From: Phylloscopus collybita
Taxonomy: Eukaryota; Chordata; Aves; Passeriformes; Phylloscopidae
Direction: 5' to 3'
Length of the DNA: 64,000 nucleotides
NCBI GenBank assembly: GCA_027886175.1
Contig: JAJNNQ010000027.1
Coordinates: forward strand, 5,842,001-5,906,000
This document shows, piece after piece, positions 49,939 through 59,994 of this stretch. The notes under the pieces are model-generated. The model was not told where the DNA came from. It did no database searches and worked only from the letters and a program-made list of their open reading frames with translations. A program made the position numbers and the translations under genes. How positions within the stretch are numbered: position 1 is the first letter of the stretch; each line of letters begins with the position of its first letter.

Positions 49939-51941
49939 AAATGCTTTGGGGGTTGTAGGCCATGGACAGGTTTCCTTTCTGAACCAGAACTGCCAGTGAG
50001 AGGGCTGGCACCACTGGGATGCTGTTCTCCAACCTTTGCTCTCTATGACTGAGGAGATGACAAGGACCATCGATTTGCCCCATGCAAAAACCCCAGACCT
50101 GATGAGCCTTCCTGATGAGGAAATTTCATTATTGCTTAGGGAAGTCTGGAACTTGAGAGTTTTGAGAGCAAACAGCCCAGGCAGGCTCCAAAAGAACAAG
50201 AAGCAAAAGCTGCTTTTTAGGTGAGCTGGTATTTTTAGCTGTCGAGAGAAAACAAAGAGGAGAGGTAAGGTCATAGAGCAGGTCGATGGCAGGAACAGAA
50301 ACAGAACAGATCTCTCTCCTTCCCAGCTGGTGCCCTACTCAACAAGGTCTCTCCAGCTGGAGCAAAGCCTATCCCAGAAACTTTGGCTCCATACATGCAA
50401 TTTTCTTCCTCTGGCTTTCATTTAATAACTGAGATACAAGGCTCACTCTTGTGCCATTGTATTAGTTTAATGTACATTTATTTTGTATACGTTATCTTTC
50501 CTTTCAAGCACTTCAATATGTCTGAAAATAAGAGATAAAAAGGGATAACACAGTAGACACAGCAACTCCCAGAGAGGCAGGCAGGGTGTGAAGAACACTG
50601 AATTCCCTCATGATATTATTATATTGCCTTCTTTGCTGCACAATGTTACAGTAAGTAAGGGGATTAGCTGCTTGTCTCCCAATATATAGATGAAGAGAAG
50701 AAAAAAATGGCTTTTGTTTCAGTAGTTCTTTTTGCCTACAGGAAGAAAAAAAATCCTGCCAATTCAAAATACTCTCCTGCTGCATCACCCTCTTTTCTCA
50801 AAAAACCATCTCTGTCTGACCAGAGAGAGAAAGGAGAAGGTAGAGAAGCTAGAAGATGGCTCAGATATTCATCATTATAACTACACATGCACCTCCTCTG
50901 TAGGGTAATAAGCCTTAAGTGGACGTTGCCTTTGGAGCTGGCACATCTTCCAGGGCAGGTTCCTATCCTGGGGGTGGAACCCTCCCTTATTCCTTCAGGG
51001 AAAACCAAAGAGGAGAGCATCCCAGAACCTGGAGAGAGTGTTTAGGTCCTGTAGCAAGAATAAAGGTAAATTCTGGTCAGAGTGTGTGTCTGTCACCCTG
51101 AGAAAGGTACAGGCAAGTTCTTGAGTATTTCAAACCTTCCCCTGGACACTGGCTGTTGAGGGAAAAGGAAAGGGCAAGGTTGTGCCAGCTCTCCTGCTTC
51201 AGGAAAGGACTTGAAGAGCAACAGGAGGAGCCTCCCCATGTGTGAAAGCCCCGCTCACCCAGCTGCAGGGAGGTGCAGCACAGCTGGAGCACCTGGAACG
51301 GTTCCTGCAGAGCTGGGGCAGCACAAACTCCAACACAAGAAGTCCCCTCGTGCTGAAGGCAAACCACAGCAGCAGATACCACAAGGAAAGGGAGAGAGAT
51401 CATTCCCAAATGTGCCCAGCTCCCTCCAGGATCAGGTCCTCTCACCTGATGTGCCACTCAGCCTGGGGCCTGACCTAGCAATTAAGATGTCCTTCATTGT
51501 CTATTAAGTGTGGAAAGCCTCTCTCTCTTTACCCCAAACATTAATTTAGAAAGCAAAATGCCAGGGTGACTGCCTCTCCCGGGTAATTTTTCCCCCTTCA
51601 GATTCCCTTGCTTCCTTTATTTAGTGCCAGCAGAAAACAATATGGTTCCTTTCATTGTCTTCTATGAAGACTTCCAAGCAAGGGGGGAGATTATTACTGT
51701 TCCAGCGTGTGACGACATAATAGGCTCCTGTCCCAGAAAACAAAAGTCTTTGCAAGACGATAAAGAGACAAGTCCTACTTATGATGTCACCAAGAAGACA
51801 GTAATAAAAATAAAGAAAGGAAAAGGGGGGGGAAAGATAAGAATAAACATCTGTATATTGGGAATAACAATAACATTTGTTCTGCCATTTATTTCTGAAA
51901 GATGCCTTAAATTGTGCCTTGTACAGAACAGAAAAGACTTT
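49939..51941. other. Unique non-coding DNA, no gene seen
   Basis: A 62-codon + frame at 50036-50224 has protein-like composition and ends beside a TAG|GTGAGC donor-like site at 50221. It lacks a good acceptor and overlaps a longer - strand frame, so I do not call it. The rest is unremarkable. Confidence 0.5.
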
Positions 51942-51967
51942 TGTGTGTGTGTGTGTGTGTGTGTGTG
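51942..51967. repeat. TG microsatellite, 13 units
   Basis: Thirteen perfect TG dinucleotides, a common and typically polymorphic vertebrate microsatellite. Confidence 0.97.
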
Positions 51968-53243
51968 AGCACAGATGGATTTATAATAATATAAAAATCC
52001 ATTGAAATGCAAAGTTTAGGATTTCCTCCCTCCCCCTCAAAAATAAAAAGATCAAATAATTCTTGACAAAGAAAACTGTTCCGGTTCTATTTTTTTCCTG
52101 ATCTTCTCAAGTTCTGCCCCTTTTTTAACCATGAAGAGCAAAATGTAGGATTCTTTTCAAAAGAGAAATGTGTATATTTCTGAAAATATGCTTTAGGTTG
52201 TATAACTAATAAGGAATGTGAACAGCAGGAATCAGAAATACAGGAACTGATTTTCCTTCAGTTGCCACTACCACTGGGAGGATGGAGGAGCTGGGAGGAT
52301 GCTGGGTTTGGAGAAAGTCACGGGCACTGTGTGGGGATCCCTGCCCTGTGTCTGAGCAGCACAGGGTGGGGATGTGCAGCAGCACCAGGCTGGGTTCCTG
52401 GCAGCAGCTCGGTTGTGTTTGTTCCAGGGATTGTTTGTTCTGTGGGATGCTCCAGGCATGAGCTGCTCCAGCACGTTGGGAACACTCCTGAGCCACCCCA
52501 GGGCTCTGCCCCACACTGGGCTCTGTGCATGGTCACAGCAATGGACCAGGCTACCACCAGTGGCTCCCTCAGGGACGTTCTGGGTGTGCACCAGCCTGCC
52601 TGCAAGCACAGCTTGTCCCTCTGCTTGGAAAAAAAGCAAGGAAAATATCTTGCTCGTTTTCAAATGAGTGTGAGCTGTACATTAATTAGCATGTGGCCTC
52701 TGATCTTCAAGGTGAGATCACGGAGTGCTCTCTGATGTGGAGAGGGGAACTGAGGCACTGCAAGGCTCCAGCAGTGCTGCCAGTGTGCTCACTGGCTCTG
52801 TGAAGGTCCTAAAGGAGTAGGGGAGAGCAGAGTACACAAATCACAACATTGGGCAGGGAGGAACAGCATCACTTCCCACAGCTGCTGCTGTGGGGAACAC
52901 CAGGAGCTGTTTCCCATGGTTTGCCCCAAACCCCAGCAAAATCGGCCTCATTGCATCAATGGCTCTAATGATTATTTCTTGCTCCTGAAGGCAGCATTGT
53001 AACAAAGGTGAGCATTATTGTATAAATAGCATCAAACCAGGCATTTACATCTGATTTACCTCTCCTAGCATGGTTATTCCTAAGACTTGCATAGCTTTAT
53101 TAGATCTATATTCATGTGTATTAATAATAACAATTGTACTTGCAATTAATTTTAAAGCCCACCATCAATCTTTCTTAGAATTCAATCTGATGCACAGCCA
53201 GAGGGAAGGGACGTGTGCACTGAATCCCGTTTTAACCCCTTCC
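51968..53243. other. Unique non-coding DNA, no gene seen
   Basis: A 157-codon + frame (52262-52735) lies opposite equally open - strand frames and has no domain. 52975-53180 is AT-rich and repeat-free with several ATTA/TAAT cores and may be regulatory. Confidence 0.5.
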
Positions 53244-53265
53244 TTTTTTTTTTTTTTTTTTTTTT
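53244..53265. repeat. T22 run
   Basis: Twenty-two uninterrupted T residues on the + strand, after a CCCCTTCC lead. Confidence 0.95.
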
Positions 53266-53409
53266 GCTTCCCAACACTGGATTCGTGGTGGATAATAAAC
53301 CACACTTGCAGGCCAGACCTGAAGAGTTAAATTTGCCATCTCAGGGAGATAGGACATCAGCAAACCCTAAAAATATCAATAGGTGGACAGAGGAGAACAA
53401 TGCGCTCCT

Positions 53410-53870
53410 CCCTCACGTGACCGACGTTACTGGTGGAATTAGGAATTAACGACAAGATTAAAGCCAGCATTTTAATTTCTCAGACAAAGCTGGTTATCTG
53501 GACAGCCATCGTCAGCAGGTGGCCAGCTCGCCAGGCCTCATGGACACAAGGGCCAGCAGAATGCAAAGTGGACTGGGAGGTAATAATTCAGCAGATAACC
53601 CCTGACACGCTCATTCAGTTGCTAATTCACCCTGCGTGCAGGAGCTGTAACCAGCGTTTAAAGATGCGTTATGATATTTAAAGCCTAATTTATTCTCTTT
53701 ATTAAAAATGATATCAAACGATATTTCACTCTCCCTTTTGGTGAAGATTAACTGTTTATGATCCTTGTGTGTTATGTGGGGCCATAACCATTACTCACAT
53801 CAGTGGCTTGGCCGGGGCATCTGAGGCCCTTTCAGATTAATTGTCTGGTGGTTGTTTGTTAAAGCACAGG
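53410..53870. promoter_or_regulatory. Candidate conserved enhancer
   Basis: It begins with the palindromic E-box TCACGTGA (53413-53420), the type bound by USF/MITF/TFE factors. Next come a GATTAAAG segment and CAGCAGGTGGCC at about 53513-53524, which resembles a partial CTCF core. Then follow TAATAATT near 53581, GCTAATTC near 53621, TGATATTTAAAGCCTAATTT near 53671, TGATATCAAACGATATTT near 53710 and GATTAATTGTC near 53836. It is free of repeats. All functional labels are inferred from motifs. Confidence 0.42.
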
Positions 53871-55470
53871 AGGTGTCATGGAAGGAAACAGCCTCAGTTC
53901 TGAATCAACTTGAGCCAAGTACTAAAAACATCTACTTCAGCTTGGTTATTTATAATGACCTTCATATTTTGATGCTTTTTAGCATAGGTAGAGATACATT
54001 TTTGAATCAGAGTACAGAAGATTTGTTGTTACATGTATTTAACACCCAGTTTTCCTTAACTGGCTTCTTTCTAAAAGCATGCATTGATCACTAGCTAAGC
54101 AGCTACACTGCCCAGGTATCCCAGAGTTCAGGAACTTATAAGATGCATCAGTGGTGTGAGCAGGTCACAAATACTGCATCCAAGCTGCACCCTCTACCAA
54201 GCCCTGGATGAGCCACTGGGCATTAATGTTTCCAGCTTCCCTGGAGAACAGATTTATTTTTTTCTGCTCTGGACTGTCTGGCACGTTTTCTCAAGCACCT
54301 TTTTGCCTTGCCCAGAAAGGAAACCTCAAGTCTCAGCTATTTTATCCTACAAAGACCAGTGCTGATCCTCCAGGTACTCCACAAGTCCCCTGAACTAGCC
54401 CAGTTGAAAGGAATCATAAAAGCCGTGTGAATATGTGTGAAGAACCATTGCAATGGCCAGGGAATTCCTAAAGAAATAAAACTATTTGTTTTAGTTGCTT
54501 GTAGCTAAGGAAGTATCATTAAGGAAGGTCACTCCTCTTGAGGAGGTGAAGTTTGAAATAACAAGATGGAATTAATGTGGAAATAGTAAGGAACTGTCCT
54601 TCAGAAAAGCAATGAAGAGAAATGAGTGGACATTATAAAGCAAGGCAACCTGCAAGGGTTAAAAAAAAGCACAACCTCCCCCAAAACTTTCTATGGAACA
54701 GAAGTAGAGCGTTAATGGAACAACACTGCAGTACAATATGATAATGTGGAGTTGTGAGTGGGAAGAGACATTCAGGCTCCAATTTAGACCCAGCCACAGA
54801 AGCTGTAAGAGCCCTCTTTGGGCTCTCTTTGGCTTGGTGCTGGTCTCCAGGATCCCAGAGATCCCTCCCAGCCACGACTTGACAGCACTACAAGAGTTAA
54901 GACTGCATCACACATCCCACGCCTCCTTTTCATTCATTTGTACCTCCAGATTTTCTAAATTTTAACCCACTGAGAGTGCTTTGATTTTTTCTGCCTGCCA
55001 CAAAAAACCCAGCGGCTCTGGAGGGATTCTGCTGGCTCGTCATAAAAGGCGCAGATGTGAGGAGCGCCCCGCGAGCGGCAGAGCCGGCCCTGCAGGAGCT
55101 CCCATCCCCATCCCGTGCTGCTGCAGGCCTGGAACAACTCCACCAATTCCAGGAGGCTGCACTGCTGCTGCAGGGAGCAGAATTTGGGCCACTGATGGGA
55201 AACAGTAGGACGGTAGCTGGCGTTTTTTTGCTGTAAAGCTAAGGTGGAAGCCAACGGCTCTTACAGCTTCACGCCTCTGTGGAGTTGCACGAATTTATAG
55301 CTGCAGAGCACCTCTGGTGTCCCTTGGCCTAAAGGGGATCCTAATTCAGAGTGAGGGACAGCAGGCAAGCACATGAGGCAGCAAACAAAGCCCTCTCCAT
55401 CTTTCATCAGTCTCATCACACCACAGAGCTTCATTCTCTTCTCAGTGAGAGGAATGCCAGTCAGAAATAG
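53871..55470. other. Unique non-coding DNA, no gene seen
   Basis: Only short overlapping frames. A small CpG-rich patch with several CpGs lies at 55049-55090. No gene or transposon was recognised before the CR1 at 55471. Confidence 0.55.
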
Positions 55471-55750
55471 TTCATAGAATCACAGAATGGTTTGGTTTGG
55501 AAGGGTCAGCAAAGATCATTTTGTTCCAACCCCTTGCCATAGGCAGGGTCACCCTCCACCAGACCAGGTTGCTCCAACCTGGCCTTGAGCACTTCCAGGG
55601 GCATCCACAGCTTCCCTGGGCTTACATGTGCTAGTGACACACTACACTCACAGGGAAGAATTGATTAACTTCTAAACTATATCCCTCTTTTTTTTTTTTT
55701 TTAGTTTAAAACCATTCCCTTTTGTCCTGTCATTATCTGCCAGTGTTAAA
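55471..55750 (-). mobile_element. CR1 LINE 3' end, reverse orientation
   Basis: Read on the - strand, this copy ends at 55471 with CR1 octamers (ATTCTGTG then ATTCTATG). Upstream are the CR1 blocks seen here as 'accaggttgctccaacctgg', 'gagcacttccagggg' and 'agtttaaaaccattccc', reaching to about 55750. It is longer than the other two copies and 5'-truncated. The native CTCTTTTAG segment has expanded to a T15 run (55688-55702). There is no reverse transcriptase and it is inactive. Confidence 0.92.
55688..55702. repeat. T15 run inside the CR1 copy
   Basis: Fifteen T residues sit where CR1 elements normally carry a short T stretch before AGTTTAAAACC, so this run grew after the element inserted. 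Confidence 0.9.
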
Positions 55751-56319
55751 ATTCAGTGAAGAACTGTAGCTCTATACAACAAACCTCATGTTAGTAATGG
55801 TAAATTTGAATATGTGTTATACCCCATCAGTCCTATTCTTTCAAGCCCCCTTCCCATTTTGTCCTCCCAACTGTGTGCATGCAGCTTCCTGGGCACACAA
55901 AGCCACCTGCACCCCATTTTAGCAGCCCCTTTGCCCAGTTAAATGACCCAGAAGGGCTGCAGAACTCCCTCCTGCTGCTGCAGAAGGGACTAAACAAACA
56001 CAGTTGCTCATTTGATGCAAGTAGAAATTTGATGGCAGGAATGCCAAGAGATTGTCTGACATGAGGAGAATAAAACACATCCCTCCTGCTCCCCACCTCT
56101 AGAGAAAGGAGGGGTGGAGCTGGAGCTCCTGGGACCAAGGGACAAAGTGCTGGAGTTGGGGATTTGGTCCTGGGACTCTGTGCTTCCATTCCACATCAGT
56201 GACACAGGGACAACTGCAGTTTCATGAGAGTATGACAGCTTATCTTGGAAAAGGACTGAGATAAATAGATTAACACTGTGCTGGTGGAGAGCCACAGAGA
56301 AGAGGGTCATGCGACAGCC
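55751..56319. other. Unique non-coding DNA, no gene seen
   Basis: Short frames only (118 codons or fewer on the - strand) without domains. No repeats beyond the adjoining CR1. Confidence 0.55.
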
Positions 56320-56720
56320 TATTCAGACAGTTCCTATTATTAATATGTAAAGCTGTCATACTTCATAAGATCACATCCAATGTAATCAAGAGGATTTAGT
56401 TCACTAATATAGCAGCAGTCACACTAGATAAGATTGCTTATAGGGATAAGAGTGTACATTTGTTGCTCCATTTTAATTAAAAACAACCTTAATAAAAGGT
56501 TGTAATGATAAACTGATAAGCAATTGCGTCTCCCCTTCTCCCCGTAGGTTACCATGCAAAACTCATATTGCAATTAGAAACCTCCCCTAAGACACCATAG
56601 GACATATATCAATGTTGGCTAGGCAGCAGAGAGTTACTGGTCACCCCACTTTGTGTGTTCAATTGCTGCTAACTAGATTTTTCTCCCCCCACCTCGATTC
56701 ACAAATTATATTGCCAGACA
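56320..56720. promoter_or_regulatory. Candidate conserved non-coding element
   Basis: A long AT-rich, repeat-free and nearly CpG-free stretch with stop codons in every frame. It contains TATTATTAATATG near 56335, TGTAATCAAGAGG near 56380, TTTTAATTAAAAAC near 56470, AGGTTGTAATGATAAAC near 56497 and CATATTGCAATTAG near 56563. This composition is typical of vertebrate conserved enhancers, but constraint is inferred. Confidence 0.4.
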
Positions 56721-58129
56721 AGGAACAACCCAGAGTGAATTTGTTTAACACATCCTGGTGTTATGACTAAGTGGGAAGAAAATCCTCTCTCCGAAGAAAA
56801 CTAATTGAAAATGGAAGCAATTCCAGAAAGGCAGCCCTGCTGCACATTTTCCCTCAGAAAGGAGAGGCTCTCCCAGTGGTAGCACTGCTACACATTCCCC
56901 CTTGTCAGCTGAGGTGTTAAATCCCCTTTTTGGGAGATGAATGATAAAATGGTGTGATCCAGAGCTCCAGCCTGGTTGGATGAGAGGTGCATGTCGATTT
57001 ATACAACAGAGCATATACATTCTTGTAGCAGCATGAAGAGCATGCTGCTATTGAAATTTCAGATCATTTTGCAGCTGCAAACTATAATAGCAGTAATAAT
57101 AAACCAGAAGCTGTGCTATCCATTAAAAAGAACCCCAGACACTCGAGCATGTTTGTTTTGCCTCTGATTTTAAACATTCAGCACCAGCTGAACTTCTTGT
57201 TCACGACTCATTAAAAATGTCCTGCATCTTTTCATACACACAGGCTACTGGGTCTGCCCAGAGATGAGTGCACAGGGTGGGAGGAGGGACAAAACCCGAG
57301 CCCTCCCCTGGGTGAGGTGACACCTCAGGGTGAGGTTAGATGGCTCTCTCCACCTTGCTGGGCCTCAGGTGCTCAGAGGACAGGATGGAGGTGGTGGTGC
57401 ATGTTTTCCTGCTGATAAATCCTGTAAAAAGTTTGGAGAGGAGCTGGATTGGGGACAAGCAGGCACAGGAACTGGCTGGTGGTGTGCTTGTGTCCTGCTG
57501 AGGACACACTGTGTGGGTGCAGTGCCCGTCCTGCAGCACAGGGACAGGCTCAGGGCTCCTGTGTAGGCAACATTCAACACTCCTAAAACCCTTTCTGCCG
57601 TGTCAGACAGAGAAATTATTTGTTTCAGGTCACAAGTGCTGGATGAAAGATGGAACTTTTGCCATAGAGAGTCTCCCAGTGCTGTGTGGGATGTGGGTTT
57701 ACAGGTTTGTCCACAGAGCCAAGCCCAAGGAACCTGGGCTGCCCCTGCCTTCAGCACAGCACGGATCTGCAGCTTTAATGGAAGGGTTTCTCTGCCTCCC
57801 AAGATCTCACCATCATTTCACTTCATTGCTCAGGCCGTGAGGAAGAGCCGGGTCCATTCCCACTCCTGTCCTTTGCAGGGCTGGACAATTAACTGAGTAT
57901 GGTCAACCAAAAAGCTATACTGGGTTTTGTGACCCTGAAAACAGCACTGAACCCCTCTAAGAAGATAGAAACATTTATTTATCAATAATATTCTCTTGCT
58001 TAGCCTTTTTTATTTTAATTGTGCCAAATTAACACAATAATGGCAATGTTGATTTTTTTTATCTCTACTTTTCAGTGAATATGAATGCCCAACTCTGGCA
58101 GGGCTTAACTTTGTGTATGAAGAGGGAAA
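56721..58129. other. Unique non-coding DNA with a short hairpin
   Basis: A perfect hairpin lies at 57026-57050 in an AT-rich patch (56990-57230). The frames at 57330-57840 are short, multi-frame and without domains. 57960-58080 is AT-rich. Confidence 0.5.
57026..57050. repeat. Perfect 10-bp-stem hairpin, TAGCAGCATG arms
   Basis: TAGCAGCATG (57026-57035) and CATGCTGCTA (57041-57050) are exact inverted copies around AAGAG. The arm starts with the TAGCAGCA found at the start of miR-15/16 family microRNAs. Pairing does not extend beyond one possible wobble, so it is too short for a microRNA precursor. Confidence 0.7.
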
Positions 58130-58640
58130 AAAACCCGCTGGTAAATATGTTGTTACTGATTTAAAAATCTATTTGTTCAGTAATTTCTGCTGGAGCCATC
58201 ATTATCTTGCCAAAGCAGCTGTTGGAATATTAACTAGACACAGCAGTAACAAGTGGAATATAATTAGCACTCCTTGTTCCAGTGAATTTTCAGTTTTAAC
58301 TAGGAACAATTTGCAATGAATCTCTGTGCTGTTGTAATTAACTTAACTAATGCACCACACATACCAACGACTGTACTGAGTACTGTAGGAAATCACCGAG
58401 GGTGCTGCGGGTGGGGCAGAGCTGTTGCCTAATTCTGGCCAGCTATTACATTCCAAGGATATCCCTCCTTGCTTTGCAGTGCCTCGTCTGCAATTAAAGA
58501 CTCACAGCCTGTATTTGTGAAACCATAAAAAATGAAATTACAAGGGGATACTGATGCCTCGTGCTTGGGGGGTTTTTTTTGGGTGTATTTTTACAGTGTG
58601 TGCTTTTAATACACTAATCGTTTCCCAAGCATTGAGACTA
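58130..58640. promoter_or_regulatory. Candidate conserved non-coding element
   Basis: An AT-rich, repeat-free stretch with TATTAACTAGAC near 58227, ATATAATTAGCAC near 58258, TTGTAATTAACTTAACTAATG near 58334 and CAATTAAAGAC near 58491. No domain-bearing frame spans it. Called on motif density alone. Confidence 0.33.
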
Positions 58641-59876
58641 AAATGGTGAGGGCAGAAACATATGCATCAAAGTGAGCTTCCCCAAGAAAAGCTGCTTCAG
58701 CAGCTCCATCCTGCCTGGTTAATGTACCATTTCACTTTTACTGCCCCAAGGAGCTCCTTGTAGCCACTGGCATAAGCCAGAGCAGCCAGAGAGGCTGCTG
58801 GTGATGAAATGAATCAATGCCGCTGCTCTGGTGTCCAGCCACACTCCAGCCCAACATTCTCTGGGGCTCAAGTCCCCTCGTTACCAACTTATTCCTTCCA
58901 GCTGCACCTCTCTCACTTGATTTTACCCTGGAGGTTGGCCTGAAACCCCAGTTCTGCAGCATTTTTGTGGTGGGCAAATTCTTCATGGCGTTTTGTCAGC
59001 CCCCACTGCACTAAACTCTTGCCTACATCAGTTGGGGTTGAACCCCATGCCCTGCATCCAAGCACTTCTCCAGAGACTACATCTCCATGACCTTCAGCTA
59101 CAGGAGTTGTGCTGTCCTTGTTGAAGCAAAACTCTCAGGAGCAAACACAGAAGTTGTTGCTGTGCTGTCCTTGTCTTGTTACCTTTGGAAGTTTCACCGT
59201 TGTGTAAGGTTATCCCAGCAATTGAGATACTGTTAAATGCTTGGGAGGCTCTGGATAGAGCTGAAGCCTTGCTATTTCCTGGTGCCATTGTCTGCTAGAA
59301 AGTCCAGCCTTGCTGTGGGGGAAACCTGTTCCTAAACAATTTCATCCAAGGAGGAGACTCCAGCAAAAGGTGTCTCCTCTGAGTGGACCTACACTTCCTA
59401 CAGGGAGAGGAACAGAGCCAGGGTCAATTCCACCTGAAAACACTTTTACTTGCCTCCTCCATGGTCAACTTTTCAATCAGCTGTAATATAACCTCCTGCA
59501 CCTGTGCATATGTGACTAAAAGTACAGTTAAGGCCAAAGCATTCTGAAGATGATCAAGATGTTCCTAGCAAAAAGCCACCCCCAGACTTCAGCTCCTGGA
59601 AAGGTGCTGGGAGAGACTCTCAGCTTTCCAGCTTTATTTAAAGAGGCTAAGTTGCTCCCTAGACCTCACAAACTATTCCAAAATCTGCCCCAAATCAAAG
59701 TGGCTGAAAGCAAACAAAAACTCAAAACATCTGGAATTTTTCAGGTTGGAGTCATAAGATATTTTCTGGAGAATGCCATGAGTTGCATCTTCACTCACAG
59801 GTGTGTCTCTGCTTCTTCACCCTTGTAAGAATCAGTGAGAAATATTAAAAAGTCATGTATTTGAACTTTTTTACAG
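58641..59876. other. Unique non-coding DNA, possible intron upstream of candidate exon
   Basis: A 92-codon + frame at 59550-59828 lies shortly before the possible exon at 59877 and contains a weak CAG|GTGTGT donor at 59801. The implied intron would be only 76 bp. Nothing else was recognised. Confidence 0.45.
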
Positions 59877-59994
59877 AATAAACCCCTGAAAGCTCAACCA
59901 CATCAGTGGAAGATCAACACTTCAGCACTGCCACCCCTGGCACTGCTGCCCAGGGCTGGATCAGCCCCACATCAGCCTCTGTGGAAGATGGCAG
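59877..59994 (+). other. Possible internal exon (118 bp), coding or lncRNA
   Basis: The left border is a TTTTTTACAG acceptor-like site (AG at 59875-59876). The right border is a perfect GCAG|GTAAGT donor (GT at 59995). One frame is open across all 39 codons from the first base; the other two have early stops. The translated residues show no motif I recognise. An open frame of this length is not rare by chance, and a lncRNA exon is as likely as a coding one. Confidence 0.25.

Noticed and set aside
50036..50224. 62-codon frame with protein-like composition beside a GTGAGC donor
   Set aside because: There is no good acceptor or promoter, and a longer frame runs on the opposite strand. Insufficient for a call.
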